Of a stretch of DNA of 64,000 nt, positions 1 to 11,941 are shown piece by piece. Numbering within the stretch: the stretch's first letter is position 1; each line of letters starts with the position of its first letter. The position numbers and the translations under genes were made by a program. The notes under the pieces were generated by a model, which saw nothing but the letters and a program-made list of their open reading frames with translations, was not told where the DNA came from and made no database searches. The stretch covers positions 496,001 to 560,000 of the forward strand of contig RBKR01000002.1 of NCBI GenBank assembly GCA_004835665.1, given 5' to 3'. The stretch is from Phoma sp. XZ068. Taxonomy: Eukaryota > Ascomycota > Dothideomycetes > Pleosporales > Didymellaceae.

Positions 1-904
1 GGCGGCACCCCCGTGCACATAACCAGCGGCGCAACCAGCTCCGCACTAAGCACTTACCTCTCCTACCCACTCTTCCGCTCGCGGAAATCCGCCTCCCGGA
101 CGCCGAACCACCTCGCGCTGCACCGCCCCGTCAACTCCCTCTGCCAACTCCTCGCACTAATCAGCATATGGGGCTCCTGGCTCGCCTTCGACGCAGGCAC
201 AACGCTCGCGCTGAACTTCAAAGCCGTAATGGCGCTCTGCGTCACCAATTTATGCGCAGCAAGCGGCGCGCTGACATGGATGCTGTACACGTACCTCGAA
301 ACCGGGCGGTGGAGTCTGGATAGCTGTTTCATGGGCGCGATTTCGGGGCTGATTATGATTACCCCGTCTGCGGGGTTCATCGATATGCCGTCTGCCATGG
401 CGTTTGGTATCGCAGGCGCGCTGTTTTGTCGGCAGACGTTGCGGATTAAGAGTACGGTGTTTGCGAGGCGCTGGCGGTGGGTGGATCATGGGGATACGTT
501 TGCAACGCATTGTCTGGGAGGGTTCTTGGCCACGGTGGGGACGGGGTGTTTGGCGAGGAGGGAGGTTGCGGGGTATGATGGGGTGACGGAGATTGTGGGG
601 GGTGTTTTCTTTGATGGGAATGTGAGACAGTTGGGTGTTCAGGTTGTGGAGGCGGTGGTGGGTTTTACGTGGGCGTTTGTGGGGAGCTATGCCATTTATG
701 CGCTGATTGACTGCGTGCCGGGATTTGAGGTGCTGGCGGAAGATAAGTAAGTGTTTAATCTCTCAGAATATTGAGCTCAGCTAATGGACTAGGGAAATCA
801 TCGCTGGTCTGGATGCAAGCCAGATGGATGAAGAGACGTTGTGGACGGAGACGCAGAAGTACTCTCCATTCGCAGAGCCGAATGGCGAGCTGCATCTGGA
901 TTAG
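1..904 (+). CDS. Ammonium transporter (Amt/Mep family), 3' part
   Basis: This is an Amt/Mep/Rh-family ammonium permease of the plasma membrane, cut off by the window edge so that only the C-terminal portion is visible. Frame 1 opens with GGTPVHITSG, the conserved loop after the middle of the protein. Several hydrophobic helices follow, and GDTFATHCLGG carries the second pore histidine of the family. The open frame stops at 748-750, but I place an intron at 747-792: the donor GTAAGT starts at 747, CTAATG is a branch-like site and CTAG is the acceptor. Splicing 1-746 to 793-904 removes the stop and adds a hydrophilic cytosolic tail of about 36 residues ending PNGELHLD. Such a tail is expected in this family, where it regulates gating. 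The gene converges on the MetAP2 gene with 198 bp between stops. Confidence 0.9.
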
Positions 905-1102
905 TAGTCTTAATTGGATGAGCAGTGTCTGGGGGGATGTCAAGTCAAGATCTATAGAGGTGCGGACAAATAATATGTACTCGTGAACATTCAATGATTT
1001 CTTTTATCTATAAGTTTCGTGATTCGTTGTGCAACCTGTCACTCCGTAAAGCGGACCAAGCGAGCAATTTTGTCGTATGGAAGAGGAAGGTGTTTTCAAC
1101 AT

Positions 1103-2550
1103 CTAGTAATCGTCACCACGACTGATGACCTCCTTGACGTTCGGTCGCAGGATCAATGTCTACAATTCGTTAGCGATTTCATCCATGGCATGAGATTTTG
1201 CAAGACTTACGTGTTCGCTCTGCGCTGTGTAACTGCCCTTAATATCGCACAGCGGTGGGTATGCCTCGACAATGCCAGCCGAGACAAGGTTGTTCAAACC
1301 CAGCAGATACTTGTCGTGGCCCAGGCGATCCAAGTAACGCCTACACCAAGGCAGCGTACCGAAGTTCTTTGTGATGGAGTTGAGCAGCGTCTTGGCGCTC
1401 GACACCCTCAGCGCAACCTTGGGCGCATCTGGACGCAGCGCGTAGTGACTCGTCTCCATATCATCTCGCACGTAGCCCTTGCCGGTGGAACCAAACGTCT
1501 CAATAGCGAATGTCTCGCCCTCCTCCATCTTTGTCTGGTCGCCACCCTTGACAATCGGCACGGTCTTGCCGCCGTGGATGGTGTAGTGACCAATGCTATG
1601 CCCGTTGAGGTTGCGAATACACTTTACCGGCAGCATCTCACCCTTGATCTCGACTTCGTAGCTCTCCATGACTTCCTGGATGGCAGCACCAATATCGCTC
1701 ATGCGCACATCGATACCGGCCTCCTTGACACCGGCATTTGTGGCGGCTTTGCAGGCTTCGACAAGGTTGTCGTAGACGGGGTCGAAGGTCATGGTGAAGG
1801 CGCTGTCGACGATGCGGCCGTTGATGTGCACGCCAAAATCGACCTTCATGACATCCTCGTAGTTGACGACCATCTTGTTGCCCGCATTGGGAGTGTAGTG
1901 GGCGGCGCAGTGGTTGATGCTGAGACCAGTGGGGAAACCCATTCCGGCAATCTGAGCATCGCCCATCTCGAGTCCCATGTGGCCTGTGAGATGGCGCACA
2001 GAGTCCTCGATGCCCTCGGCAATCTCGGTGAGCGACATGCCCGGCTTGATCCATTTCTGGGCCCACTGTCGGACCTGTCGGTGGATTTCAGCGCCCTTGC
2101 GGTAGTCGGTCAGGAAGTCGTTGTTCATGCGGTCGAGGTGGCGCTTCTCCTCGCTGGTGGTGCGGTAGTTGTTCTCGTCGAGGTACTCGCAGATCTCGCC
2201 CTCGGGGTAGTCATTGTTGGGGTACAGGTCGGAGAGCGGCACGCGGGGAGGAGAGGTCTGGGTTTTGGCACCGCCAGCGCCAGCCTTCTTCTTCTTTCTG
2301 GGCTTTCTCTTCTTCTTCTTTTTGGCAGCGCCGTCGCCGGCAGCCTCCGCGCCGCCATCCTCGGCCTCGTTGTCGTCGTCCGAGTCCTCGTGGTCTGCGC
2401 CCTCGGCGGTCTTGTCACCGTTTTGTGTGGCGCCGTTTGTGGGCTTGCTCTTGGAGTCGTCCACTGCGGATGGTTAGCATATTTCTTTTCTGGAGCGCGG
2501 GCATGCTAACACTTCAAGTCGGCGACGCCATTCTCTACTTGGGCCGCCAT
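1103..2550 (-). CDS. MAP2: Methionine aminopeptidase 2
   Basis: Cytosolic metalloprotease that removes the initiator methionine co-translationally. Exons on the minus strand are 2550-2511, 2463-1211 and 1159-1103, giving 449 aa. Exon 1 encodes 13 residues beginning MAAQVENG, and its donor GTTAGC is weak but gives the right frame (KLDDSK). The last intron has a clean GTAAGT donor and TAG acceptor. Skipping it restores the family C-terminus TAQSEH...VISRGDDY. The N-terminus has the acidic and polylysine blocks typical of type 2 enzymes. Metal ligands and active-site residues are all visible: His about 202 in AAHYTPN, Asp about 222 and 233, His about 302 in NGHSIGHY, Glu about 335 in FAIETFG, and the final Glu in SEH. 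It is divergent from the J-protein gene. Confidence 0.95.
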
Positions 2551-2935
2551 GGTGTGTGGTGTGGCAGTCGTCGTTGAGCGCGGGGCCGGATTTTATTCAG
2601 AGCTGACCTCGAATGCCGCAACGTCCAAGCGGCATTCAAGACCGCCCTCTACCGGCTACAGCAGCCGTCAAAACATCCACTCCCTGCGCAAAACAAGCCG
2701 TTGTGCAAACTATGCCCTGTTTCTCGTATTCCTCCGATCTCCACCAGGCTGCGAATCGTTTCTGATACTACCTGACGTATCTCGCAGCGCACCTACCATT
2801 GCGCAGCCCACGGAGGTCGCGGTGTTCGGCTGCACTTACCCCTGCCCTGCGTTAGGGTCATGACATCAGAAACAACCCGTCAATGCATCTCTGACTTTCC
2901 CACCCCCCGACACCTCCCATCACTCGGAATGGGCA
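2551..2935. promoter_or_regulatory. Divergent intergenic region, MetAP2 / J-protein
   Basis: These 385 bp separate two divergent start codons and must hold both promoters. I see no TATA box or other motif I would name and no plausible ORF. Confidence 0.5.
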
Positions 2936-3817
2936 ATGCCACCCCGCCCTTCCCTCTTCACACGGCCGCTCGTGCGCCCCCAATGGACGTGCCACTCGTG
3001 TCTGCAGCGCCCTGCAGCTGCTACGCGCCTCCGCATTGCCTTCTTCCACGCGACACCGCCCCGGCGCGCCGATAACGCTCCCTCCCACTACGAAACACTG
3101 CAAGTCGCACCCACGGCCGACGCCAAAGAGATCAAACGGCAGTTCTACGCGCTGTCCAAGAAGAACCACCCGGACCACAACAAAGACGATCCCACGGCGT
3201 CGACCCGCTTCGTCGCCATAAGCGAAGCCTACCACACGCTCTCGGTGCCTGAGAAGCGCGCGCAATACGATGCGCATCTGCACCAGGCTGAGCGGCAGTC
3301 AGGCTGGGGCAGAGCCAGCAGCGGCGCAAGTCACCACCACCCGCCGGGCAGCTACAGCTCGGCGACATATGCAGGGTCGAGGCCCGCGACGGGCCTGAAC
3401 AAGAAGAGAGGCACGTTTCGCGGGCCGCCGCCGAGTTTCTACAACAGTGGGGGCTATGGACGGCATGGCGCAAAGCGAGCCGAGTATGCACATCATAACC
3501 CCAATGCAGACGGTGCCGAGGCAGGCCCTGAGAGCTATGGAGAAGAAGGGGGGTATGGGCCTGGACAGCAGCGCCAGGGACGCAGAGTACCGCACTTTGA
3601 CGATGTGCGGCACAAGCAGGTCCACGAGCAGATCCACGAGCACATACAAAAGGGCCGGCGCCGGTCGCGGCTCTATCGCAGAGACGAAGAGTACGCACGA
3701 GGAGGAGACCACTTGACTAGATTTCTCATTGTCTCAGGCATCATCGGCGTCATAGGAGCTACTGTCAAGATATTCGAAGACAAGGGGAACACGGCGCCAC
3801 GCAAAGCCACCATATAG
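2936..3817 (+). CDS. Mitochondrial J-domain (DnaJ) co-chaperone
   Basis: Single-exon gene for a 293-aa Hsp40 of the DNAJC30/membrane-anchored type. The first 45 residues are rich in Arg, Ser and Ala with no acidic residue, as in a mitochondrial presequence. The J domain runs from about residue 50 to 115 (HYETLQVAP...) with the invariant HPD at 78-80, which stimulates Hsp70 ATPase. A Gly/Ser/His-rich middle follows. Near the C-terminus FLIVSGIIGVIGATVKIF forms a single membrane segment. There is no zinc-finger or client-binding region, so it is a class III J-protein. The start was chosen because it gives the presequence directly; there is no upstream in-frame ATG. It converges on the porin gene. 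The exact partner and submitochondrial location are not shown by sequence. Confidence 0.85.
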   Translation: MPPRPSLFTRPLVRPQWTCHSCLQRPAAATRLRIAFFHATPPRRADNAPSHYETLQVAPTADAKEIKRQFYALSKKNHPDHNKDDPTASTRFVAISEAYHTLSVPEKRAQYDAHLHQAERQSGWGRASSGASHHHPPGSYSSATYAGSRPATGLNKKRGTFRGPPPSFYNSGGYGRHGAKRAEYAHHNPNADGAEAGPESYGEEGGYGPGQQRQGRRVPHFDDVRHKQVHEQIHEHIQKGRRRSRLYRRDEEYARGGDHLTRFLIVSGIIGVIGATVKIFEDKGNTAPRKATI

Positions 3818-4008
3818 ACCCATTCACCATACCAACCATTTTCAATCAGTGACCTTTTCAAATATTTGCATTGAGACAATGTTGTACATGCCAGAAAGCC
3901 CATACTACAGTCGCCCCCTGCATCGCAGACCGAGGCGCTTCGCTACAGAACCAAAAGGAATCTAGAACGATCACCATCTACCCACTCTACTATACACACT
4001 TTGTCCGC

Positions 4009-5280
4009 TTATCCCTCAAAGGTGAAGCTGGTGCCGAGCTTGTGGCCGGCCTCGTTGAGCTTCTGGGTATCGAAAGAGCCGCCAATGCCAAAGGTCAGAC
4101 CGCTGTTGACCTTGGTGTTGTAGGCGAGGGAAGCAATGCCGAGGTTGTTGATCTTGGCCTGCGAATCGTTAGTCTAGGTACAGCTTTCAGCATTTCACTC
4201 GATACCCACCTTGGCAAAGGAAGCAGGGTCAAGCTTGTACTTGGCGGCGAGCTCAAGACCGACGTTGGAGCCGGACTTGGAGTCCCAGGTAGCCTTGGCA
4301 CCAGCCTCAACAGCAGGGTTGACCTTCTGGTAGTAGGCGGCGGAGAAGACGCTCAGGGAGTTGGTGGCGGTGATGGCGGCGTTGTAGAGAGGGGTGGTGT
4401 AACCGACAGCGGCGCTGTACTTGGTGATGGTGGCCTTCTGGACGTCGTAGCCGACCTCACCACCAACGACGAAGCCCTCGTGGGAAACGACGGCATCGGC
4501 GACAGCGCCAATGGCACCGGCGGCCGAGTAGTCAGCGAAGACACGGCCGTGGAAGTTGGGCTGCTTGAAGTGGAAGTTGACCTTCTGGCCCTTGTTGCCG
4601 GCGGCAGGGCTGAAGTTGGAGAGGACCTCGGTCTTCAGGCCGCTGGCGAAGGTGTCGTTGAGCTCGACCTTGGTAGCGAGAACATTGGCGGTGTTCCACG
4701 ACTGGGTGATGCTGATGCCTGGGCATTTTGTCGTCAGCAAGTTGATGGCATAGCCGGTGACGGCAAATTTGCCGCCCGGAGGTTGAGATACGTGAAATAC
4801 GCTGGAGTAGAATGCCCGCGTCTTGTGGACGGGTATGAAGAGCGACAGTGAACGAGGAGTGAGGGAAGTGGGAGTTGTACCGTTGGAAAGAGCCTTCTTG
4901 CCCTCAAGCTGTGTATTGCGTTAGCTGCAGGTACATCTTCTGCCGGACGCGCTGTGGCTTACCGAGGAGGCGACGGGGCCAGAGTGGGGAGAGACGCCCT
5001 TGGCGGTGAAGTTGACACCGTTGGGAGCCTTGAGCTTGACCTCGAGGGCAGCTAGAGAAGGTCAGCGCATGCCGCTGGAGCTCAATTGGCTATTCCAACC
5101 TGCGGCAGTGTGGTAGAAGTCCTTGTTGATGAGCTGGAGAGGCGCAAGTTAGCAATCGCGTCACGCCAGAGCTCTAGATAGGCGGCCCAAACATACGTCG
5201 TTGGATGCCTTGGCGATGTCGCCGAACGCCGGCGGCGGGAACTTGGGGACGATCTTCTCGACCTTGACGTATTCAGTCAT
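4009..5280 (-). CDS. POR1: Mitochondrial outer-membrane porin (VDAC)
   Basis: Voltage-dependent anion channel that passes metabolites across the outer mitochondrial membrane. Six exons on the minus strand: 5280-5197, 5133-5100, 5051-4963, 4908-4881, 4718-4210 and 4158-4009, giving 297 aa. All junctions keep frame and most have GTAAGC/GTATGT-like donors. The protein is recognisable throughout: DIAKASNDLINKDFYH at the N-terminal helix, the alternating beta-strand pattern (for example VNFTAKGVSP, VGGEVGYDVQ), and a C-terminus ending LGTSFTFEG. Exon 1 encodes 28 residues, about 13 more before the helix than in yeast Por1. I see no other ATG that would shorten it. The gene is unusually intron-rich for this window. 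It is divergent from chorismate synthase. Confidence 0.93.
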
Positions 5281-6354
5281 GATGGATGATGGCGGGGGTG
5301 TGTATGGGTGGGTGGAGGATGGGACGGTGTGGTGATAGCAGTGTCGAAGGAAAGTTTGCGTCGAAAACACCGCAGCCGTGAGCTCAGGGTCCGCGCAGCG
5401 CGGACGCAAAGGCGCTAGGCGGGTTAGGTCGGGTGTGCTCGCCCAAGCATCCAACACGTGCCCTCCATTACGATCCCCTCATTATTCCCCAGACGCTATG
5501 TCCTCGCCTTGCCAGGTTTCGCTGTTTGATGCTGTTGCAGAACCGACGGCTTTGCTCGTCCTCATTGTCCTTATTCGCCAGAAGCGCTCTCCGCCTGTCA
5601 GTTCTGCCAGCGCTCATTACCAACCGTGGATGCCTTGGCCCTAGTACGCCAGGACTGCTGGTCGTTCTGCATAAGGTCGCCCGCCTTTCAAACACTGGGC
5701 GACATCTGCGTGACTAGCTGCCATGCTGCAAAGGGTCACGCCGACTCGCCGTCCGTTTATACCATTGCACCCTCACCTTGAGCTTGAATCATGTTACTAA
5801 TGTGCACACATTCGACTGGAAGAAGTCGTGTTCGCACCGCCCATCGCGTCGTGTCAATTCAGTCCAGCGCCTGCAACAGCAGAGCTACAGCCCTTCCAAG
5901 CTGTGGTGAAGGAGATGCGCCCAAGGATGTGGAGGGTGCAGCTGCGCGCTGATGCGATTGTTACTTTCGTCACTTGAAATGCTACCAACACTGCACTTTA
6001 GCACTCAGAGACAGAACGAGATTGCTCAAGCCACATCACCAGGCATGGATTTGTACCTGTTCTTACGTGGTGTTTTGATGTTGCTTTCAGCCTTATGCGC
6101 TAGGGCAGACTCCGGTAGCGGATCTTTCGACTGAGATCTCCGCCCCGCCAAATTAATTTCATAAAGTGACTCCAACATTGGTCACAACAGCAACGCCAGT
6201 CTTGACTTTTCCCTCACATACGTCACTACTTGAGCTCGAAGACTCACGTAAAATTTCAACGGTCTCCGTTACTGAGAAGGCAATTGGACCTCTGAACTAC
6301 AAATACAATCACCAAGGGAGCTGAATAGCACCTCTCCACCACACCTCCGCAGCC
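5281..6354. promoter_or_regulatory. Divergent intergenic region, porin / chorismate synthase
   Basis: About 1.07 kb between divergent starts. Short ORFs here (largest about 94 codons) have no recognisable content and overlap on both strands. I see nothing else in it. Confidence 0.45.
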
Positions 6355-7679
6355 ATGTCGACCTTTGGCCAGCACTTCAAGGTAACCACGTGAGTCGGGA
6401 CGGTTCGAGACTTGGTTGGATTGACTCTGACATCTACCAGCTATGGCGAGTCCCACTGCCTCAGCGTTGGCGCCATCATTGATGGCTGCCCTCCTGGGAT
6501 GCAGCTCACCGAAGCCGACATCCAGCCCCAGATGACACGACGACGACCCGGCCAGTCCGCGATCACAACTCCCCGAAACGAGAAGGACAAGGTCGAGATC
6601 CAGTCCGGTACCGAGTTTGGTCTCACATTGGGCACACCCATTGGCATCAGGGTCATGAATGAGAACCAGCGCCCAAAAGACTACGGCAACAAGACTATGG
6701 ACATGTACCCCAGGCCAAGTCACGCAGACTGGACTTACCTCGAGAAGTACGGTGTGAAGGCTAGCTCTGGAGGCGGAAGGAGTAGCGCACGTGAGACTAT
6801 TGGTGAGTCGCCTGTCCCGTCCAGCTCGTAAGTAGAAGCTAACACCACAAAGGCCGAGTTGCTGCCGGTGCGATCGCAGAGAAGTACCTCCGTGAGGCCT
6901 ACGGCATCGAGATCGTCGCTTTCACGGCCTCCGTTGGAAACGAGTTCCTCTTCCCTCCCACACCGACACACCCAACCGCCTCTACCAACCCTGAATACCT
7001 GAAGATGATTGACACAATTGACCGCAAGACCGTCGACTCCTTCCTCCCTGTGCGATGCCCACACGAGGAGAGCAACCAACGTATGGAGAAGCTCATCGGA
7101 GAATACAAGGAGAGGGAAGACAGCATCGGAGGCACAGTAACATGTGTCATCCGCAACTGTCCCACCGGGTTGGGTGAGCCGTGCTTCGACAAGCTCGAGG
7201 CAAAGCTCGCGCACGCCATGCTTTCTATTCCAGCCACCAAAGGCTTCGAGATTGGCTCTGGTTTCGGCGGCGCTCAAATTCCTGGCTCCATCCACAACGA
7301 CCCATTCATCAAGGCGCCTGCCGTCCCTGCAGGATCCAACGGCACATCAAACTACCCGCGACCAAGACTTACCACAAAGACCAACAACTCTGGTGGTATC
7401 CAGGGTGGAATCACCAACGGCGCGCCAATCTACTTCAACGTTGCTTTCAAGCCTCCGGCCACAATTGGTCAGGCGCAGGAGACAGCGACCTACGACGAGG
7501 CGGCGGGTATTCTCGAAGCCAAGGGCCGGCACGACCCGTGTGTGGTGCCTCGTGCGGTACCCATTGTTGAGACCATGGCGGCGCTGGTGATCATGGACGC
7601 GGTTCTGGCGCAGCAGGCGAGAGCGGGCGCCAGGAGTTTGTTGCCAGTCGTTGAAGGTGTTGTACCTGTACAGAAATAG
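6355..7679 (+). CDS. ARO2: Chorismate synthase
   Basis: Catalyses 5-enolpyruvylshikimate-3-phosphate to chorismate (EC 4.2.3.5), the last shikimate-pathway step before the aromatic amino acids. Exons are 6355-6389, 6441-6802 and 6853-7679, giving 407 aa. Both introns start GTGAGT. The start gives MSTFGQHFKVTTYGESHC, the classic chorismate synthase signature 1. Other signatures are RRRPGQSA, SGGGRSSARETIGRVAAG and, near the C-terminus, GRHDPCVVPRAVP. Length matches the monofunctional-length fungal enzymes, which also carry an intrinsic NADPH-dependent flavin reductase. There is no fusion to other shikimate enzymes here. Confidence 0.97.
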
Positions 7680-9111
7680 ATCTGCTCCACGCTTTTCTCA
7701 TATTGTTCAATTCACATACATATATAGAATTTGATCAGGCGAATTTGAATGTACACCAGTGTCTGTTCGTTCTGCACCTACAAAGGCAATTCGCACGTTC
7801 AGCCTCAGCACGTGAGAGTACACTTGATATCTACATCTCACTGGATTAAGTAACGATTTCTAGTGCGACTTGATCGTGGTCGTGTGCAAGCCTAGATCAC
7901 AATAGATGCCATCGGTTTCGGCCCTTCTGGGCTGACGATTTGTGCCAAACCTCCGATTCTTAACCACACCTCCTCGCACAGACATTCAGATTGCACGTCA
8001 GATTTAAGATGGAAAGGATTTTAGAACTTAAATGACGTAGTTACGGACCCTGCAACACAACCGTACGTGTATCTAAACAAAGTATAAAGACTCCGTATGG
8101 TCTAGAGTGCACATGTATATGTTAACGTCAGCTATTCGTCGCCAGTGGATGACACCGCGACACCAGCAACAACTGACACCAGACCGCCAGACGTTGGACG
8201 GGCTTTGACACTTTATCCAAGGTCGACAGTACCATGGGACTGAAAAATATCCGAGAAACTACACTGGTCACAATCGGCCCGGTTACCCCACCAGTCTTGG
8301 CTCTGGCGAGGAGATCTGCCGCCTCAAGTACTTTCACGCACGCGTCTTCGCTAGCGTTCAGGGTCCCTCTGCGCAACGCTGGATCGGAGGTCCACCATGC
8401 TTTCACACCATGTTGGCATCACCGATGTATCGAGATCCAGCAAATCCTTACTGTGTGAGGTAGCCAATGCAATTGCTAGTAGACAGCGTATCTGGTTTTC
8501 GCCACCCCCCGTGGCTCCCATTGTCCATCTAGAATGCAGCAGACTGTGGAAGACTAGATCAAGGCTCGGTGGCTCCGACAGAGCCTCAACGACCGTGGCA
8601 ATGGATATGCCTGGGCTCTACTAAAGGGTTCAGCTCAGGTACTACAGCTCGGTAAAAGCATGGGATTCCTTTATTTTCGATACGATTTCCCATATCAGAT
8701 ATCGATCCTCGGAGCCGAAGTTCTCTCCGAGCCCGTGCGTCTGTCCAGCTCGGTATACTTCACCGAGCACCACCTGGAAGCGAGCCTGAACAGTCCACTC
8801 GTACACAATTCGAGCCAACTGTGGTCCCCTGCACATATTGCCTCTGAAGAATACTGCCGCCACAGGTGCCGAGTCGGATCGGTGCCTTTAACCTCACAGA
8901 ACGGGCAACTAAGGCAGGTGCGTCGGTTCAAAGAGACCCTAGTGGCACCTCAAGCTACCCGGATCCGAGTACACCTGCTCTGTGGAACTGAAAGTGGCTC
9001 ACCCTCGTCGCGAAGTTCCCGTCTCGAGATCTAGCATGTCAAGCAGTTGAAGTCATCCACCCTGGAGCGCGTGAGTCCCTTTCCCACCTTTCGTTTCACA
9101 CTCTAGCTGCT
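7680..9111. other. Intergenic region without supported gene
   Basis: About 1.4 kb between chorismate synthase and the Zn2Cys6 gene. The longest ORFs (about 124 codons at 8660-9034 and 92 codons on the other strand) show no domain and no splice pattern. It probably contains the regulator's promoter and leader. Confidence 0.4.
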
Positions 9112-11941
9112 ATGACCCGCGGAGCTGCAGCCCAGGCCAAGCAGCCCGACGATGGGGACACCCAGCAGGGCGAGCCCAAGGGGTCTAAGAGAAGATGTGT
9201 ACAATCAGCATGTGTGCCATGTCGCAAACGCAAATCAAAGGTCAGTGACATTTTGTTTGTTTATATATACCTCTAGACTAGGGGGTGGCCTGGTCTGGAG
9301 ATTCGCCTCCGCGGACTGATCTTGCGGTTGAGTCGCTCCGACTACCCTTGGACAACTGGACTGATCTTGTGTCAAATTATGGGCCGGGTAGGTGCTGACA
9401 ATTACTCCACAGTGTGACGGCGCGACTCCTTTTTGCGCAACATGTACTGCAGTCTACAAGACTCCATGCCACTATGATGCCGAGAGCGAGAGTCGGCGCT
9501 CCAAGTCGTTGTCGTCCGCGGCCTCTGCAGGCACCAAGCGTGAAGCCTCTGCCGCTGTCGCGTCACACACTGGAGACACTCTGACTGCCGACTCTATCCT
9601 CAACTCTATCCGCACCCTTCCAGAGGAGCATGTACTCGATCTCATTCATCAAATCCGAAAGGATCCCAAGGCTGACATTTCGGCACTGACCAACTCATGG
9701 CGCAACACCGTCGCGCTGCCCCAGCCATCCTCCACGTTCGATGTGCATAGCCTGGAATCAGATCTGAGCGTCCTTCTAGGTAAGCCAGCAGTCACTCTAA
9801 CTGGCCAGAGCCGGCACTTTGGCCACTCCGCTAGCTTAGGGCTGGTAACAGAGGATGAGGATTACGGCGGTGGCCTTGCTCGAATGCACGTTGTCGACGT
9901 GCAGAGGCGAGGGACGACCTGGACAACGGTGACAGATGACCTACCCTTCGTCAAACGACTACTCACCCTCTATTTCACGTGGAGCCACCCTTTCTACATC
10001 ATCTTCAGCCGCGAGAGCTTCTACAAGGACTTCAACGAGGGGCGCAACAAGTACTGCTCGCCTTTACTAGTCAACGCCATCTGCGCCTACGCGTGCCATC
10101 TTACAGACGAGCCTGCTGGACGAACGAACCCTTTCAATTTCCGCACTGCCGGCGACCACTTCTTCGCAGAATCCAGGAGACTGCTCTACGAGGATGAATC
10201 CCCCAGTCTTACAACCACACAAGCGTTGTGTATCATGGCTATGCGCGAACCCAGTGCTGGACGAGACAGCTCAGGCTTCGGATACATTGGAAGATGCATG
10301 CGAATGTGTGTCGAGCTGGGCCTTCACTTGGACAATGGCGCTAGCTCCGCCCTCGGTTTAACCCCAAGCGAAGTCGAGGTCAGAAAAGTGACCTTTTGGG
10401 GCTGTTTCACGGTTGACTCGTAGGTGTACCTCTTTCATTTCACGACAAAGGCTAAACGTTTACAGAGTGTGGTCAATTTGTGCTGGTCGAATCGCTCAAC
10501 TGCCCCGAGCAGCTATCACGCTCGAAAAACCGATACTCGAGGAGCCTAGTGGGCCTGTCGAAGCAAACTATGCCCCAGCAAGGGTCATCACCACGCGAAT
10601 ATTCTTACAGGAGTTTTCTGCGCTTTCAGAACTCATTAACGACAACAACTACATGTTTTTTGCTCCCAAAGACAGACTCACCAGCACCAGACTGCTGGAC
10701 TGTTACAACAAGTACCAGGCCTGGTACCGAAGGCTGCCAGCTATCATGTTGCTCGAAAATAGATCGCCTGAGCCTCACACGATCACGTTGCAGTATGTTT
10801 TAGTATACATTACCCAAGATTACTGCTAACTTTCGTCAGTATGCTATACTGGACTGTAATTGTTCACCTCTTCCGCCCGATGCTCAAGGTCGACCTAATA
10901 CACTCGGACGTTCATCCTCGCGACAAATGCATTGAAGCAGCAAACAAAGTTTCTGAGCTTTGCAGGCTGTACCGTTCCATGTACGACTTCCGCACGGCGC
11001 ATCTCATAATCCCGCACATACTCCTCTCGGTCACGATCGTACATCTTCTCTACTCGGAAGATAATCCAATCTCGCACAAGAATCTTGTTGAAGGGCTGCA
11101 AGGCCTTGAGGCTCTTCATGAGTGCCACTACTTTGGAGCAAGAAGCTTCCGTATCATACACACTCTGGCTGATACATGGAATCTGCCCTTTCCGGAGGAG
11201 CTGAGAAACTCGAAGCTTGTGCCTCGTAATGATCCCAACCAAAATCAGGGAACAACCAGCTCTCCTGCTGACCATCTTCTGGTGGCTCCCAATACGGCAA
11301 CGCTTGCCACGCGGATGGCGCCAGGCGGATATCCTCAGGTCCATGAGCCTCATAGGAGAGGTAGCCTGTCGATGTTTGCGAACAAGAACAAGAGTCTGCA
11401 TGTAAACACGCATCCCCCCTCGCGATCAGGCTCTGTTGTCTCCGGCCAGCACCACGGTTCACCGATTGTGTCGCAAACGCCCACTCAGCCCTCCTTTGTT
11501 GCCGGTGTGCCCATGGACTCGTACACGTACTCTCAATCCATGTCTGCCATGGCGGTTCCAACAACGACAAGCACAGCGATGTCGGAAGCAGCGGAGGCCA
11601 TGTTCTGGACGCCCATTGCTGGAATGCCGGCGCCCATCCTTCCTAGGGCCAACTACCAACAGATCAGCCCGATGGGGTTAGATAGCGTCCTGCACACAGG
11701 GGACATGGGCGATCGACTGGGGCGGGATGGGTTCAAGATGAACGAAGACTGGCAACAGACGAGTGTCAACGGCTTTGGAGGTAGCGCGCCCGACGGGTAC
11801 GAACAGGTGGGCCAAGCAGGCGGATCGTATCCCGTATCCTACCAGCGGACCAGCCACGGTGGCCAACACGGACAGGGACATGAGGAATTCGACCCGTCAT
11901 GGTGGCAGAACGGAGGCGGGAACTCGACTCAGATGAGTTGA
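9112..11941 (+). CDS. Zn2Cys6 transcription factor, NIT4/NirA-like group
   Basis: Nuclear DNA-binding regulator of 854 aa. Exons are 9112-9240, 9413-10419, 10466-10792 and 10840-11941, all in frame. The zinc cluster has cysteines at 34, 37, 44, 51, 54 and 62 (CVPCRKRKSKC...CATC...C). The first intron falls exactly before the third cysteine, a common arrangement in this family. A fungal-specific transcription factor domain (PF04082 type) starts near residue 200 with LYFTWSHPFYIIFSRESF and continues through WGCFTVDSVWSICAGR. The last 200 residues are Gln, Ser, Gly and Met rich, like an activation region. The finger and the FTWSHPF block resemble NIT4/NirA-type regulators, but the target pathway cannot be read from sequence. 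Confidence 0.88.
9313..9369 (+). repeat. Direct 12-nt repeat inside an intron
   Basis: GGACTGATCTTG occurs at 9313-9324 and again at 9358-9369 inside the first, unusually long (172 nt) intron of the Zn2Cys6 gene. No function is evident. Confidence 0.6.

Noticed and set aside
1019..2509. 496-codon plus-strand frame opposite MetAP2
   Set aside because: It is the mirror of a clear MetAP2 gene with conserved catalytic residues; codon bias of the real gene keeps the opposite strand open.
3871..4851. 326-codon plus-strand frame opposite the porin
   Set aside because: Antisense to the large VDAC exon with the same shadow composition.
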